Source of the DNA: Opitutaceae bacterium
GTDB lineage: Bacteria > Verrucomicrobiota > Verrucomicrobiia > Opitutales > Opitutaceae
Direction of reading: 5' to 3'
Assembly (NCBI GenBank): GCA_030648295.1
Contig: JAUSID010000123.1
Span: forward strand, 1 to 64,000
DNA: 64,000 nt
Each line of letters starts with the position of its first letter. Position 1 is the first letter of the stretch. Shown one piece after another: positions 17,551 to 26,592 of this stretch. The notes under the pieces were generated by a model. It had not been told where the DNA came from. It did not search any database and worked only from the letters and a program-made list of their open reading frames with translations. The translations under genes were made by a program, and so were the position numbers.

Positions 17551-20298
17551 TTAGGTTGCCACCACGTGATCGGTGTTTCGATTCCGCCGGGCGCGCCGTA
17601 CCACCTTCACCAATTCCAGAATCACCAGCGGGATGGAGCCCAGCGCGAGAAGCAGGAGGCCATCGGCGAAGGGCATGGATGACGTTTTCAGAAAGCGGCC
17701 CAGCGTCGCGTTGTGCTGGCTCCACACTTGGAGGCCGAAAGAAATCGCCACCACGACAACGAGGCTGACGTTCGTGAAAAGGGGGATGCGCCACACGGGC
17801 TTCGTCTCGCTGCGGGCGCCAAACGCACGGAGCAACTCGGCGAACACCAGCACGGCGAAGGCGTAGGTGCGGGCGGTTTCCGGAGTCTGCGTTTTCAACA
17901 CGTGGAGATAGACCGCAAATGAGACCCCCGCCGTGAGGCAGCCGGTGAGCAACATCGAGCCGAGGAAACGCCGGTCAGTGATGCGCTCAGACCGCCGGCG
18001 CGGCCGGCGTTTCATCACGTCGGAGTCGATGGGGTCGGTGGCCAGGCAGAGCGCGGGCAGACCGTCGGTAACGAGGTTGATCCACAACAGGTGAATCGGC
18101 AGCAGCGGCGCCGGCAGGCCGAGGATCACGCAGACGGTCATCAACAGCAGTTCCCCGGTGTTGCCGGCGAGCAGGTATTGGAGCGTCTTGCGGATGTTGT
18201 CGTAGATGCCGCGCCCCTCTTCCACGGCGGCGACGATCGACGCGAAGTTGTCGTCGGTGACGATCATGTCCGACGCCTGCTTCGTGACTTCCGTGCCTGC
18301 CTTCCCCATGGCGATGCCGATGTCGGCACCCTTGATGGCGGGGGCGTCGTTGACGCCGTCGCCGGTCATCGCGACCACCGCGTCGTTCGCTTTCCACGCG
18401 CGGATGATGCGCAACTTGTGCTCGGCGGTGACGCGGGCGTAAACGGCGATCCGGGGAGCACGCTGGCGGAGTTCATCGTCGGACATCTTGTCCAACTCGA
18501 TCCCCGCGACGGCCGCGTCGTCGGCTGAGGCGATCCCGATTCCCCGCGCAATGGCCGTTGCGGTATGCGGATGGTCACCGGTGATCATCACCACGCGGAT
18601 GCCGGCGGCGCGACATCTCGCGACGGCCTCTTTCGCCTCGGGCCGGGGCGGGTCATGCATCCCCGTCAAACCGGCGAACACCAGATCGTGCTCCACCGCG
18701 TCCGCGGTGAGGTCGGCGGGTGACGCGTTGTCCAGGTCGCGCCAGGCCGAGCCGAGCACGCGCAGGGCTTGCTGCGCCATCGCGGTGTTTTGCGCCACGA
18801 TATGTTTGCGGTCCTCGTCCGTGAGCGGCCGGATCCCGGTACTGGTGTAGAGGTTGGTGCAGCGCGCCAGGAGCACGTCGGGCGCGCCGTTGATGAAGGC
18901 GCGGAGCGTCCCGTCCTTCATCCGGCGGATGACCGCGCTCAGTTTACGATCCGAGTCGAAGGGGATTTCGTGATGTTTCGGCCACTCGTTCTCGATGCGC
19001 TCGCGGTCGCCGCCGGCTTTGCGACCGGCGGCAAGCAGTGCGCCCTCGGTGGGATCGCCGACGGTTTTCCAGGCCCCGCCTTCCTGGACGAGATGGGCGT
19101 TGTTGCAGCCGAGGAGGACGGTCGCGAGTTCGAGCAACGGTGCCACGTCCGGCGCTTCCAGCTTCCTGCCCTCAAAGCGGACTTCGCCATCCGGCCCGTA
19201 GCCTTCGCCGGTGACCTCGTAGGTCCGGCCGGCGACGTGAAGCGCGCGCACCGTCATTTCGCCGACCGTCAGCGTGCCGGTCTTGTCGGTGCAGATGACT
19301 GTCGTCGAGCCGAGCGTCTCGACGGCGGCCAGTTTACGGACAAGCGCACGGCGGCGCGCCATGCGCAGCACGCCCAGTGAAAGCGCCACCGTCACGACGG
19401 CCGGCAATCCTTCCGGCACGGCCGCCACGGCGAGACTGACCGAGGTCATGAACAACTCGAAGGGGGGTGTTCCGCGCAGCAGCCCCAGCCCGAACAGCAG
19501 CGCAACGATGCCCAGCGCCGCCCACACGAGCACCCGCCCGAACGACTCCAGCTTTTTCTCCAGCGGCGTGCGCTCCTCCGCCCCCGCCTCTTCAATCAGG
19601 GTGGCGATCCGCCCCAGCTCCGTCTGCATCGCCGTGGCCACGACGACGGCCTGGCCGGTTCCCGCCGCCACGCTCGTGCCCATGAACACCATGTTTTCGC
19701 GATCGCCGAGCGCGACGTCGGCCGGGGCCAAAGTCGCGGGCCGCTTCGTCTCCGCCTCCGACTCGCCGGTCAGGGCGGACTCGATGCACTTGAGCGACGC
19801 GGCGGCCAGAAGCCGGGCGTCGGCTGCGACCAGATCGCCGGCCTCCAACGCCAGGATGTCACCGACAACGATGCCGGAGGCAGGAATCGAAGCGACCTGT
19901 CCGTCGCGTCGCACGTTCGCTTGCGGCGCGGTCATCTTCTTGAGGGCCGCGATGGACTTCTCCGCATTGAACTCCTGGTAGAAGCCGATGACCGCGTTGA
20001 GGACGACGATCGCGAGGATGGCGATGGCATCGATCCGTTCGCCGAGCACGCCGGAGATCACGCCCGCACCGATGAGGATCCAGATGATGAGGCTCTTGAA
20101 CTGGCCAAGAAGAATCTGCCACGGGCTGATGCGCCTGCCCTCTTTCAGCTCGTTCGGGCCGTCCGCCGAGAGACGCCGGGCGGCTTCTTCCGCAGACAGT
20201 CCGGCCGCGGAGGAGCCGAGTTTTGCCAGCACGTCGTCGGCGGACTGGCTGTGCCAGACTTCACCCTTTGTTTGCGGGTCTGCCGGCGACACTGTCAT
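17551..20298 (-). CDS. cation-transporting P-type ATPase (Ca2+-type, P2A)
   Basis: A 915-residue membrane pump. Seen are an N-terminal cation-ATPase domain, TGES near 177, PEGLP in M4 near 295, the phosphorylation site DKTGTLTVGE near 338, and TGDGVNDAPAIKGADIG in the hinge. About ten membrane segments are present, with a long hydrophobic C-terminal set. PEGLP with this hinge fits SERCA/PMCA-like calcium ATPases, although Na+ or Mn2+ pumps look alike. It would export the cation at the cost of ATP. The ATG at 20298 is used. The AI-2E-type gene lies 68 bases upstream on the same strand. Confidence 0.92.
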   Translation of the reverse strand: MTVSPADPQTKGEVWHSQSADDVLAKLGSSAAGLSAEEAARRLSADGPNELKEGRRISPWQILLGQFKSLIIWILIGAGVISGVLGERIDAIAILAIVVLNAVIGFYQEFNAEKSIAALKKMTAPQANVRRDGQVASIPASGIVVGDILALEAGDLVAADARLLAAASLKCIESALTGESEAETKRPATLAPADVALGDRENMVFMGTSVAAGTGQAVVVATAMQTELGRIATLIEEAGAEERTPLEKKLESFGRVLVWAALGIVALLFGLGLLRGTPPFELFMTSVSLAVAAVPEGLPAVVTVALSLGVLRMARRRALVRKLAAVETLGSTTVICTDKTGTLTVGEMTVRALHVAGRTYEVTGEGYGPDGEVRFEGRKLEAPDVAPLLELATVLLGCNNAHLVQEGGAWKTVGDPTEGALLAAGRKAGGDRERIENEWPKHHEIPFDSDRKLSAVIRRMKDGTLRAFINGAPDVLLARCTNLYTSTGIRPLTDEDRKHIVAQNTAMAQQALRVLGSAWRDLDNASPADLTADAVEHDLVFAGLTGMHDPPRPEAKEAVARCRAAGIRVVMITGDHPHTATAIARGIGIASADDAAVAGIELDKMSDDELRQRAPRIAVYARVTAEHKLRIIRAWKANDAVVAMTGDGVNDAPAIKGADIGIAMGKAGTEVTKQASDMIVTDDNFASIVAAVEEGRGIYDNIRKTLQYLLAGNTGELLLMTVCVILGLPAPLLPIHLLWINLVTDGLPALCLATDPIDSDVMKRRPRRRSERITDRRFLGSMLLTGCLTAGVSFAVYLHVLKTQTPETARTYAFAVLVFAELLRAFGARSETKPVWRIPLFTNVSLVVVVAISFGLQVWSQHNATLGRFLKTSSMPFADGLLLLALGSIPLVILELVKVVRRARRNRNTDHVVAT

Positions 20299-20366
20299 GC
20301 GGGGGGCAGAGCCACGCGGGCCGTCTTCAAAGTGCCGTCAGAGATCATGAATCACCTTGGTGAGTG

Positions 20367-21431
20367 TCACGAGGATTCGTTCCGGCCATCGGCCATGGCG
20401 CGACTTGGCCAGACTTCCAGCAACACGATGGTGACCGTGACGGCCACGGGACCGAGTATGAGACCGGCCGAGCCAAACAGAATCAGGCCACCGACCACTG
20501 ACATGAAGGCGAGAAGGGTGTGAAGCTTGAGCCGTTTGCCCACCAGGATCGGACGAAGCAGGTTGTCGATGGTGCCGACGACAAGCATGCCCCAGAGGAT
20601 GAGAATCAGTGCCTTTCCCCAACTGCCTTCCACGGCCAGATAGAAGGCGGCCGGGATCCAAACGACAAACGCTCCCAACACTGGCACCACGGCCAGCAAA
20701 GCCATCACCATTCCCCAGAGCAGCGGCGCCGTCAGACCCAGCCACCAGAACATCAGTCCGCCCAACACGCCCTGCATCGCGGACACCGCCAGTGTTCCGT
20801 AAACCGTGGCGTAGATGGTATCGCCAACCCGGTCGAACAGCCGGTCCATCTCTGCGTCCGAAAGGGGCGACAGTGACCGGAGCGACTGGAGGGCCGCGCG
20901 TCGATCGCGGAGAAAAAAGAACAGCAGATAGAAGGTCAGGCCGAAGCCGATCAACTGATACACGGAGCCCTTGACGATGGAACCGGCGGTGGTGCTCAGC
21001 CACGTGGCGAGAGTCTTGACGGTTCCGGGCAGATCAATCTGCCGCTCGATCGCGTCGGCAAGAGGCGCCAGACGCGGCTGGGCCTCGAGGGCGCGCCGCC
21101 ACTCGCCGGACTTGACCTTCGTCTCGATGAGCTCCGCGCCTTTCACGGCCTGAACCACCAGCCGCTGCCCGACGAACGTCGCCGCGACGACCACGAACAG
21201 GCCGATCACGACGACCGAGAGTGCCGCCGCCAGGCTGGGACGCTTGAGCTTTGACTCGAGCCACCGTTGGCACGGGGCGAACAGGACCGCGAGGGCCAGA
21301 GCCCAGGCAATCGCGGGCAGGAACGGCAGGGCCAGCCGGTAGCAGAGATAGATTCCGCCGGCGGTCGCCCCGATCAGGAGAAGGGTCCCGACGCGGCTTC
21401 GTGCCCACAAGCTGGAGGTTTCTTTCTTCAT
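20367..21431 (-). CDS. AI-2E family (TqsA/PerM-like) transporter
   Basis: A 354-residue integral membrane protein with about eight hydrophobic segments. The diagnostic C-terminal part contains GTIDNLLRPILVGKR and a GGLILFGSAGLILGP loop. Family members export AI-2 signal or act as Na+/H+ antiporters, and substrate cannot be told from sequence. The ATG at 21431 gives a MKKETSS start before the first membrane segment. It probably shares a transcript with the P-type ATPase, so an ion-linked role is plausible. Confidence 0.88.
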   Translation of the reverse strand: MKKETSSLWARSRVGTLLLIGATAGGIYLCYRLALPFLPAIAWALALAVLFAPCQRWLESKLKRPSLAAALSVVVIGLFVVVAATFVGQRLVVQAVKGAELIETKVKSGEWRRALEAQPRLAPLADAIERQIDLPGTVKTLATWLSTTAGSIVKGSVYQLIGFGLTFYLLFFFLRDRRAALQSLRSLSPLSDAEMDRLFDRVGDTIYATVYGTLAVSAMQGVLGGLMFWWLGLTAPLLWGMVMALLAVVPVLGAFVVWIPAAFYLAVEGSWGKALILILWGMLVVGTIDNLLRPILVGKRLKLHTLLAFMSVVGGLILFGSAGLILGPVAVTVTIVLLEVWPSRAMADGRNESS

Positions 21432-21492
21432 TGGCTATGCCCTGGGATCGCGGTCTGGCCGGTTCAGGCACTCCGTGGTGGTGACGCGCGCG

Positions 21493-22740
21493 TCAAACAC
21501 CCCAGAGCCTTCCCGTTGCCATGGTTTCGTCCATTTCCTCATATTTTTCCAACACCTCGGTGCGATACGCGGGCGAGATCGAAACGGCCTGCGCGGCAAT
21601 CCGCTCGCAATAGCCGCACGCCTGGCAGTCCGTGGAGGCGCAGTCACGGTCGCGAAAGCCGTCCAGGAAATCCCCCGGGATCTTCCGCGTATCCACCCGG
21701 ATCGGACACTCCGGCAGCGGGGACTGCCAGCCTTGCAGGCGCGCCAGGTCGCGCATCGGTTTCAGCCGGAGCGGATTTACCTGCCGCGGCTTCCAGAAGT
21801 GACGCAGACCCCAGAGGGATTCCTGGCGGACCGGCTGCTTGAAGCCATACGACAGCAGCAGTTCCGCCAGATTGCCATCGAACCGCCGTTCGCTGTAGGC
21901 TTTGACGCGTCGCAGCAGTTCCGCCGATGGAATTCCCCGTTCGAGCAGCTTGAAGGTCGTGTAGCCCATTGCTTCATAGACGGCGAGGTCCTCCGGCCGG
22001 ATCCAGGCCGACTTGATGAACTGCGACGGATCCTTCAATCGCGTCCGCGAACAGCGCAGGAAGCAGTAATCGATGAACAGCGTGCCGGTGTCGTCCGACG
22101 CATGGGCGAAACCGTTCTGATGATACGACTGCATCGGACAGTTCATGAGGCAGACGTGGTTCGCGATCAGTTCCAGATCGCAACGGACCGCCCGGCGGAT
22201 TGACGCCAGCCGGTGAAAGTTCCGGTTGATCGAGAAGCTCTCCAGCACGATCGCATCCGCCCCGAGATCTTCCCAGAAGCGGGCGCGCCGGGCCGTGTCC
22301 ACCTGGGCATAGATCCCGACTCTGACCTTGAACTCGGGAAAACGGCGCTTGACCAGTTCCAGCAGAAAAGGGGTGGAGACGGTGACCCGGCGCACGCCCA
22401 TGTCGCCCAGTTTGGCCAGCAGGGCCGTCACCCGTTTCTGCCACGGGCGGGTCCATTCGCGGTTGCCGAAACAGGCGCCGTTCAGGAGATAATTAAACGC
22501 GATGCCGTGACGGTCGAGCAGGCGAATATAACGCCCCAGATCTTCCTCCGAGAGCGGTGTCGCCAGATAGCGGGGACGGCCACTGCTGATACCGTCGGTG
22601 GGAAACTTGCCGTAAACTTCATCCACCGGGTAGGCGGCGAGCGCTGGTACCAGATCCGGATCGTAGTTTGCCGCCAGTGAGAATCTGGTCGGCCGGGGTG
22701 GGGCGCGCGCGGCGGCCGGGTCCGAGTCGATGGTCTTCAT
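21493..22740 (-). CDS. U32-peptidase-like, Cys-rich protein
   Basis: A 415-residue TIM-barrel-like protein resembling the peptidase U32/UbiU-V group. The barrel part includes LAANYDPDLVPALAAYPVDEVY, GVRRVTVSTPFLLELV and VGIYAQVD. The Cys clusters ANHVCLMNCPMQSYH, FIDYCFLRCS and the C-terminal CASTDCQACGYC could bind an Fe-S cluster. U32 relatives take part in tRNA or ubiquinone hydroxylation or in collagenase-like activity; which applies here is unknown. It follows the alpha/beta hydrolase by a few bases. A deleted second copy is at 42405-42949. Confidence 0.72.
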   Translation of the reverse strand: MKTIDSDPAAARAPPRPTRFSLAANYDPDLVPALAAYPVDEVYGKFPTDGISSGRPRYLATPLSEEDLGRYIRLLDRHGIAFNYLLNGACFGNREWTRPWQKRVTALLAKLGDMGVRRVTVSTPFLLELVKRRFPEFKVRVGIYAQVDTARRARFWEDLGADAIVLESFSINRNFHRLASIRRAVRCDLELIANHVCLMNCPMQSYHQNGFAHASDDTGTLFIDYCFLRCSRTRLKDPSQFIKSAWIRPEDLAVYEAMGYTTFKLLERGIPSAELLRRVKAYSERRFDGNLAELLLSYGFKQPVRQESLWGLRHFWKPRQVNPLRLKPMRDLARLQGWQSPLPECPIRVDTRKIPGDFLDGFRDRDCASTDCQACGYCERIAAQAVSISPAYRTEVLEKYEEMDETMATGRLWGV

Positions 22741-22744
22741 GAGC

Positions 22745-23569
22745 TCAGGTCTTGAGGAATGCCAGCAGGTCGGCGTTGAGCTGGTCTTTGTGCGTGGCCG
22801 CTACGCCGTGGGGTGCGCCCGCGTAGATTTTCAGATTCGCTTTCCTGACCAGTTTCGCGGATCGGTGCGCTGCGGCGCCGATCGGCACGATCTGGTCGTC
22901 GTCGCCGTGAACGATCAGCGTCGGCACGTCGAATTTCTTGAGGTCTTCGGTGAAATCCGTTTCGGAAAACGCCTTGATGCAGTCGAACGTGTTCTTGTGA
23001 CCAGCCTGCATCCCCTGAAGCCAGAACGAGTCGATCATTCCCTGCGAAACCTTGGCGCCGGGCCGGTTCGCACCGAAGAAAGGGCCGCGGGCGAGATCCT
23101 GGTAGAACTGCGAGCGGTCCGCGATGGAGGCGAGTCGGATCGCGTCGAACTTCTCCATCGGCAAACCACCGGGATTGGCGGCCGTTTTCAACATCAGCGG
23201 CGGAACGGCGGAGATCAGCGCGGTCTTGGCCACCCGTTTCGTGCCATGGCGGCCGACATAGCGGGCAACTTCGCCACCGCCAGCGGAGAATCCGATTAAG
23301 ACGGCGCCCTTCAGGTCGAGCGTTTCGATGAGCTCCGAGAGGTCATCGGCATAGGTGTCCATGTCATTGCCGCTCGACGGCTGGCTCGATCGGCCATGAC
23401 CACGACGGTCATGCGCAATGCAGCGATAACCATTGGCGGCCAGGAACATCATCTGAGCTTCCCAGCTATCCGCGTTGAGGGGCCAACCGTGGCTGAACAC
23501 CACCGGCGGTCCGGCGCCCCAGTCCTTATAATAGATCTGCGTTCCGTCTTTTGTCGTAATCGTGCTCAT
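22745..23569 (-). CDS. alpha/beta hydrolase (arylesterase/chloroperoxidase-like), copy 1
   Basis: A 274-residue alpha/beta hydrolase. The oxyanion-side motif is FSHGWP, the nucleophile elbow is GFSAGGG (Ser95), an acidic residue sits in HGDDDQIVP and the catalytic His in GAPHG. This resembles cofactor-free haloperoxidase/arylesterase enzymes, so a small ester or peracid chemistry is likely. Translation is coupled to the upstream DUF6448 gene (ATGA). A near-identical copy lies at 41568-42392; I count about 31 differences in 274 residues. Confidence 0.93.
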   Translation of the reverse strand: MSTITTKDGTQIYYKDWGAGPPVVFSHGWPLNADSWEAQMMFLAANGYRCIAHDRRGHGRSSQPSSGNDMDTYADDLSELIETLDLKGAVLIGFSAGGGEVARYVGRHGTKRVAKTALISAVPPLMLKTAANPGGLPMEKFDAIRLASIADRSQFYQDLARGPFFGANRPGAKVSQGMIDSFWLQGMQAGHKNTFDCIKAFSETDFTEDLKKFDVPTLIVHGDDDQIVPIGAAAHRSAKLVRKANLKIYAGAPHGVAATHKDQLNADLLAFLKT

Positions 23570-23955
23570 AGTTTACTGCGTGTGCGGGTGAGGAGATGCC
23601 GGAGTTCCTTCGGTTTCGGAGGACTGGCCGTGAGCCGCGCTGGCCGCCGCGTCATGCAGCCCTTCGACGCGAGGGTCTCGAAGAAATACCGGTCGGCCAG
23701 CTCGCGCGCTTCGGCGTTGAGCTTGCGCACCGCAAGCGTCCTTTCGAAAGTGTGTTTGATTTCGGCTTCGTCCGCCTTCTGCACCCAGATCACGACGAGA
23801 TTGACATTGTCTTCCGTCAGCGCCGCCCGCGCGGCTTTGACGACCGGGCCATCCAGACTATCGCAATGTGCTCGGGCGGCGTGAGGCGCCAGAAGCGCCG
23901 CCGCTGTCAGCATGGTTAAAGTCGTCAATGCCTGTTTCAGGTTCGTGTTCTTCAT
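23566..23955 (-). CDS. DUF6448-like exported protein, C-terminally truncated
   Basis: A 129-residue frame from ATG 23955 with a signal peptide (ending near [11 protein letters not shown]) and the conserved part of DUF6448 proteins: [20 protein letters not shown] and a [24 protein letters not shown]-like block. After YFFETL the usual continuation is missing and an Arg/Lys-rich tail of ~25 residues follows instead, apparently read from other sequence. The frame then overlaps the hydrolase start. It may be a degraded family member. Function of the family is unknown. Confidence 0.7.
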   Translation of the reverse strand: MKNTNLKQALTTLTMLTAAALLAPHAARAHCDSLDGPVVKAARAALTEDNVNLVVIWVQKADEAEIKHTFERTLAVRKLNAEARELADRYFFETLASKGCMTRRPARLTASPPKPKELRHLLTRTRSKL

Positions 23956-24162
23956 CGGTTTCGTGGTTTGCGGTTTCACGTTCACGACCGCGGCGAACGG
24001 GCCGGCCGCCGCACAATCTCCAGGCCATGTCGTGCAGTCGGGATTCTTCACCATCAGCGGCGCGGAAGCCAAAACCGATGTTGCACCGGAGGGCGGGGTC
24101 AGCGCCATGGGGTAAAACGTTACCATGGCTTGTCCGGGGCACGCCGGCCGCCCAGGAACGAT

Positions 24163-25401
24163 TCAGCCGCCAGCAGGTGTGGGTTGCCGTCCGTTCCTTT
24201 TCACTCGGGCCGGGTCGAGCCCAAGGGTGCGGCAGACGGAGCGCGCAATCATCAGTTCCTCGTCGGTGCGAATGACGCGCACCCTCACGCGGGCGGAGTC
24301 CGGCGAGATCAACGCCGCATTCTCCGCGTTGCGCTGCGGGTCCACGGCGAGGCCGAGAAAATCGAGACCGGCGCAGATCCGCTCGCGGATGGGCGGCGCA
24401 TTCTCGCCGATGCCACCGGCAAACACGAGCGCGTCCAATCCGCCGAGCGCGGCGGCGTAGGCGCCGATCCACTTTTTGGCCTGATAACAGAACAGCGCGA
24501 TGGCTTCCGCCGCGCGCACATCTCCAGTCTCGTGCGCGAGCAGTTCGCGCATGTCCGAACTGGTTTCGGAAATGCCGAGCAGGCCGGAACGGCGGCTGGT
24601 CAGCTCGTGAAACTCCCGCGGCGTCATCTGCTCGGTGAGCGCCAGATACGAGACCAATCCCGGATCCAAATCGCCCGAGCGCGTGCCCATCACCAGACCC
24701 GCCGCCGGCGTGAACCCCATGCTGGTATCGATGCTTTTCCCCCGACACACGGCGGCCAGGCTCGCGCCGTTGCCGAGATGGGCCAGGATCACGCGACCCT
24801 TCGTTGCCGCCGAGTCGCCGAGGCGGGCGAGTTCCTCCATCAGAAATTCAAAAGACAAACCGTGAAAGCCATAACGGCGAACGCCCGCCGCATCGTAGCT
24901 CCGCGGAATCGCCAGGAGACTCGCCACCCTCGGCATGGTGCGGTGAAACGCGGTGTCGAAACACGCCACCTGGGGCAGTGCAGGGTGGCGCTTGCGGAGT
25001 GCCTTCATCAACGCGATCGCCAACGGCAGATGCTCGGGGTCATTCGGGGTGATGCGGTGCAACTCATCGAGCAACTCCGGCGTGACCCGCTCCGGTTCGG
25101 TGTGCGTCATTCCATGCACCACCCGGTGCCCCACGGCTTTGATCGAAGCGAACACCGGCTGCTCCTCGAGCCAGTCGAGGAGAAGAGCGACCACCGCATT
25201 GGGATCAGCGGAGTCGATGGCGCCGCCATCGTGCGATTGTCCGGTCGAGTCCTTGAAGGTCAGTTTCGTGCCGGGTAAACCAATGCGATCCACTTTCCCG
25301 TCCAGCAGCCGCCGGAGCGGTTCGCCCTGCTCATACACGGCAAACCGGATGCTCGAGGAGCCGCCGTTAATCGTGAGGACGGATGAATCGGCTGGCTTCA
25401 C
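24163..25401 (-). CDS. ackA: acetate kinase
   Basis: A 412-residue ASKHA-fold kinase that interconverts acetyl phosphate + ADP and acetate + ATP. Seen are LTINGGSSSIRF at the N-terminus, GHRVVHG, AFHRTMP, GFHGLSFEF, the ILAHLGNGASLAAV phosphate loop, [24 protein letters not shown] and [10 protein letters not shown]. The GTG start at 25401 overlaps the aldolase stop (GTGA), so it is preferred over upstream frames. It is expected to take acetyl phosphate from phosphoketolase. A broken second copy is at 41043-41516. Confidence 0.95.
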   Translation of the reverse strand: MKPADSSVLTINGGSSSIRFAVYEQGEPLRRLLDGKVDRIGLPGTKLTFKDSTGQSHDGGAIDSADPNAVVALLLDWLEEQPVFASIKAVGHRVVHGMTHTEPERVTPELLDELHRITPNDPEHLPLAIALMKALRKRHPALPQVACFDTAFHRTMPRVASLLAIPRSYDAAGVRRYGFHGLSFEFLMEELARLGDSAATKGRVILAHLGNGASLAAVCRGKSIDTSMGFTPAAGLVMGTRSGDLDPGLVSYLALTEQMTPREFHELTSRRSGLLGISETSSDMRELLAHETGDVRAAEAIALFCYQAKKWIGAYAAALGGLDALVFAGGIGENAPPIRERICAGLDFLGLAVDPQRNAENAALISPDSARVRVRVIRTDEELMIARSVCRTLGLDPARVKRNGRQPTPAGG

Positions 25402-26447
25402 GGATGATGTTTCTCGCGCACCGGGCTCTCGCGTTCCGCCTGTTCCGAATATTTTCCCTGCACCGCGAGACCGTTGCAGCGGGCGCGATGGTGTAGTGCC
25501 GCCTGCGCAGCAGCCACGTTCGCAGGAGAGCCCTTCCACGTTTTTAGCGCGGCGTCTTGAAGGGCGCGGCCGTAGGAGAAACTCAATTTCCACGGGACGC
25601 CGCCCGCCCGACAGATGGCGTTCAACCGCTCCGTCGCCGCCACGTCGGTTTGCCCGCCCGAAAGGAATACGATGCCCGGAACCGCGGCCGGCACCGCACG
25701 CCGCAGACAGCGGAGCGTGGCCACCGCCGTATCGTCGGCTTCCGCCTGTCGCGCACAGTCATTTCCTGATAGCACCATGCCCGTCTTGAGCAATATGACT
25801 TCCAGAGTGACGCGATGCGCCAAGAGGCCCGCAAACATCGCTTGCAGCGTGAGGCCCACGACTTCCTCGCAACGTGCGAGCGTGTGGGGACCGTCCATCA
25901 AGACTTCCGGCTCCACTATTGGCACCAGCCCAGCTTCCTGACTCAACGCCGCGAACTGGGCGAGCGGCCATGCATTGGCCGCAATGCAGGCCGCCGTCGG
26001 CAGTCGGTCGCCAATGGCAATCACTGCGCGCCATTTCGTGAAGCGCGCGCCGAGTTTCCGATACTCCGCGAGTCTGTCGCGGAGCCCATCGAGGCCTTGG
26101 GTAATCTTTTCGCCCGGAAAATTGGCCAGAGGGATGGTCCCCTGGTCGACCTTGATACCGGGAATGATGCCCTGCCCGGCGAGAAGTTCCGGCAGGGTCG
26201 CGCCGCCGTCTCCCGTGCGCTGGCGGAGTGTTTCGTCGAAGAGGATTGCGCCGCTGATGAAATCGCTCAGGCCGGGAGTCGTGAACAGCGCCTCCCGATA
26301 GGCCCGGCGATTTTCGTCGGTCGACGGAATCGCGAGGGGCGCGAATCTCTTTCCGATGGTCGGAATGCTTTCGTCCGCGGCAAGGATGCCTTTGCCAAAA
26401 ACCAAAAGTGCTTGCGCTGTCGATTCCAATGCGGTCGGGAAATTCAC
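25398..26447 (-). CDS. fructose-bisphosphate aldolase class I
   Basis: A 349-residue class I (Schiff-base) aldolase that cleaves fructose-1,6-bisphosphate to two triose phosphates. Family marks are GKGILAADES, FTKWRAVI (Lys near 138), PIVEPEVL, EVILLKTGMVL with the Schiff-base Lys near 221, and LSFSYGRALQ for phosphate binding. The TGM after the active Lys replaces the usual PNM, a mild change. Translation starts at GTG 26447 and is coupled to ackA downstream, linking lower glycolysis to acetate kinase. Confidence 0.93.
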   Translation of the reverse strand: MNFPTALESTAQALLVFGKGILAADESIPTIGKRFAPLAIPSTDENRRAYREALFTTPGLSDFISGAILFDETLRQRTGDGGATLPELLAGQGIIPGIKVDQGTIPLANFPGEKITQGLDGLRDRLAEYRKLGARFTKWRAVIAIGDRLPTAACIAANAWPLAQFAALSQEAGLVPIVEPEVLMDGPHTLARCEEVVGLTLQAMFAGLLAHRVTLEVILLKTGMVLSGNDCARQAEADDTAVATLRCLRRAVPAAVPGIVFLSGGQTDVAATERLNAICRAGGVPWKLSFSYGRALQDAALKTWKGSPANVAAAQAALHHRARCNGLAVQGKYSEQAERESPVREKHHP

Positions 26448-26592
26448 GGTTCGCGTCGGTCCCTTTTCCCGGCTGCCCGGGCGGCCTGGAGCTTTGATCG
26501 TGCTCGGCTTGCCTCCACCGTTTTGACGTGTGTGGTCAACTCCACTGGGGTGGCTGAACCTCCCACCTGATGTTTGATGGACATGTCGGGAT

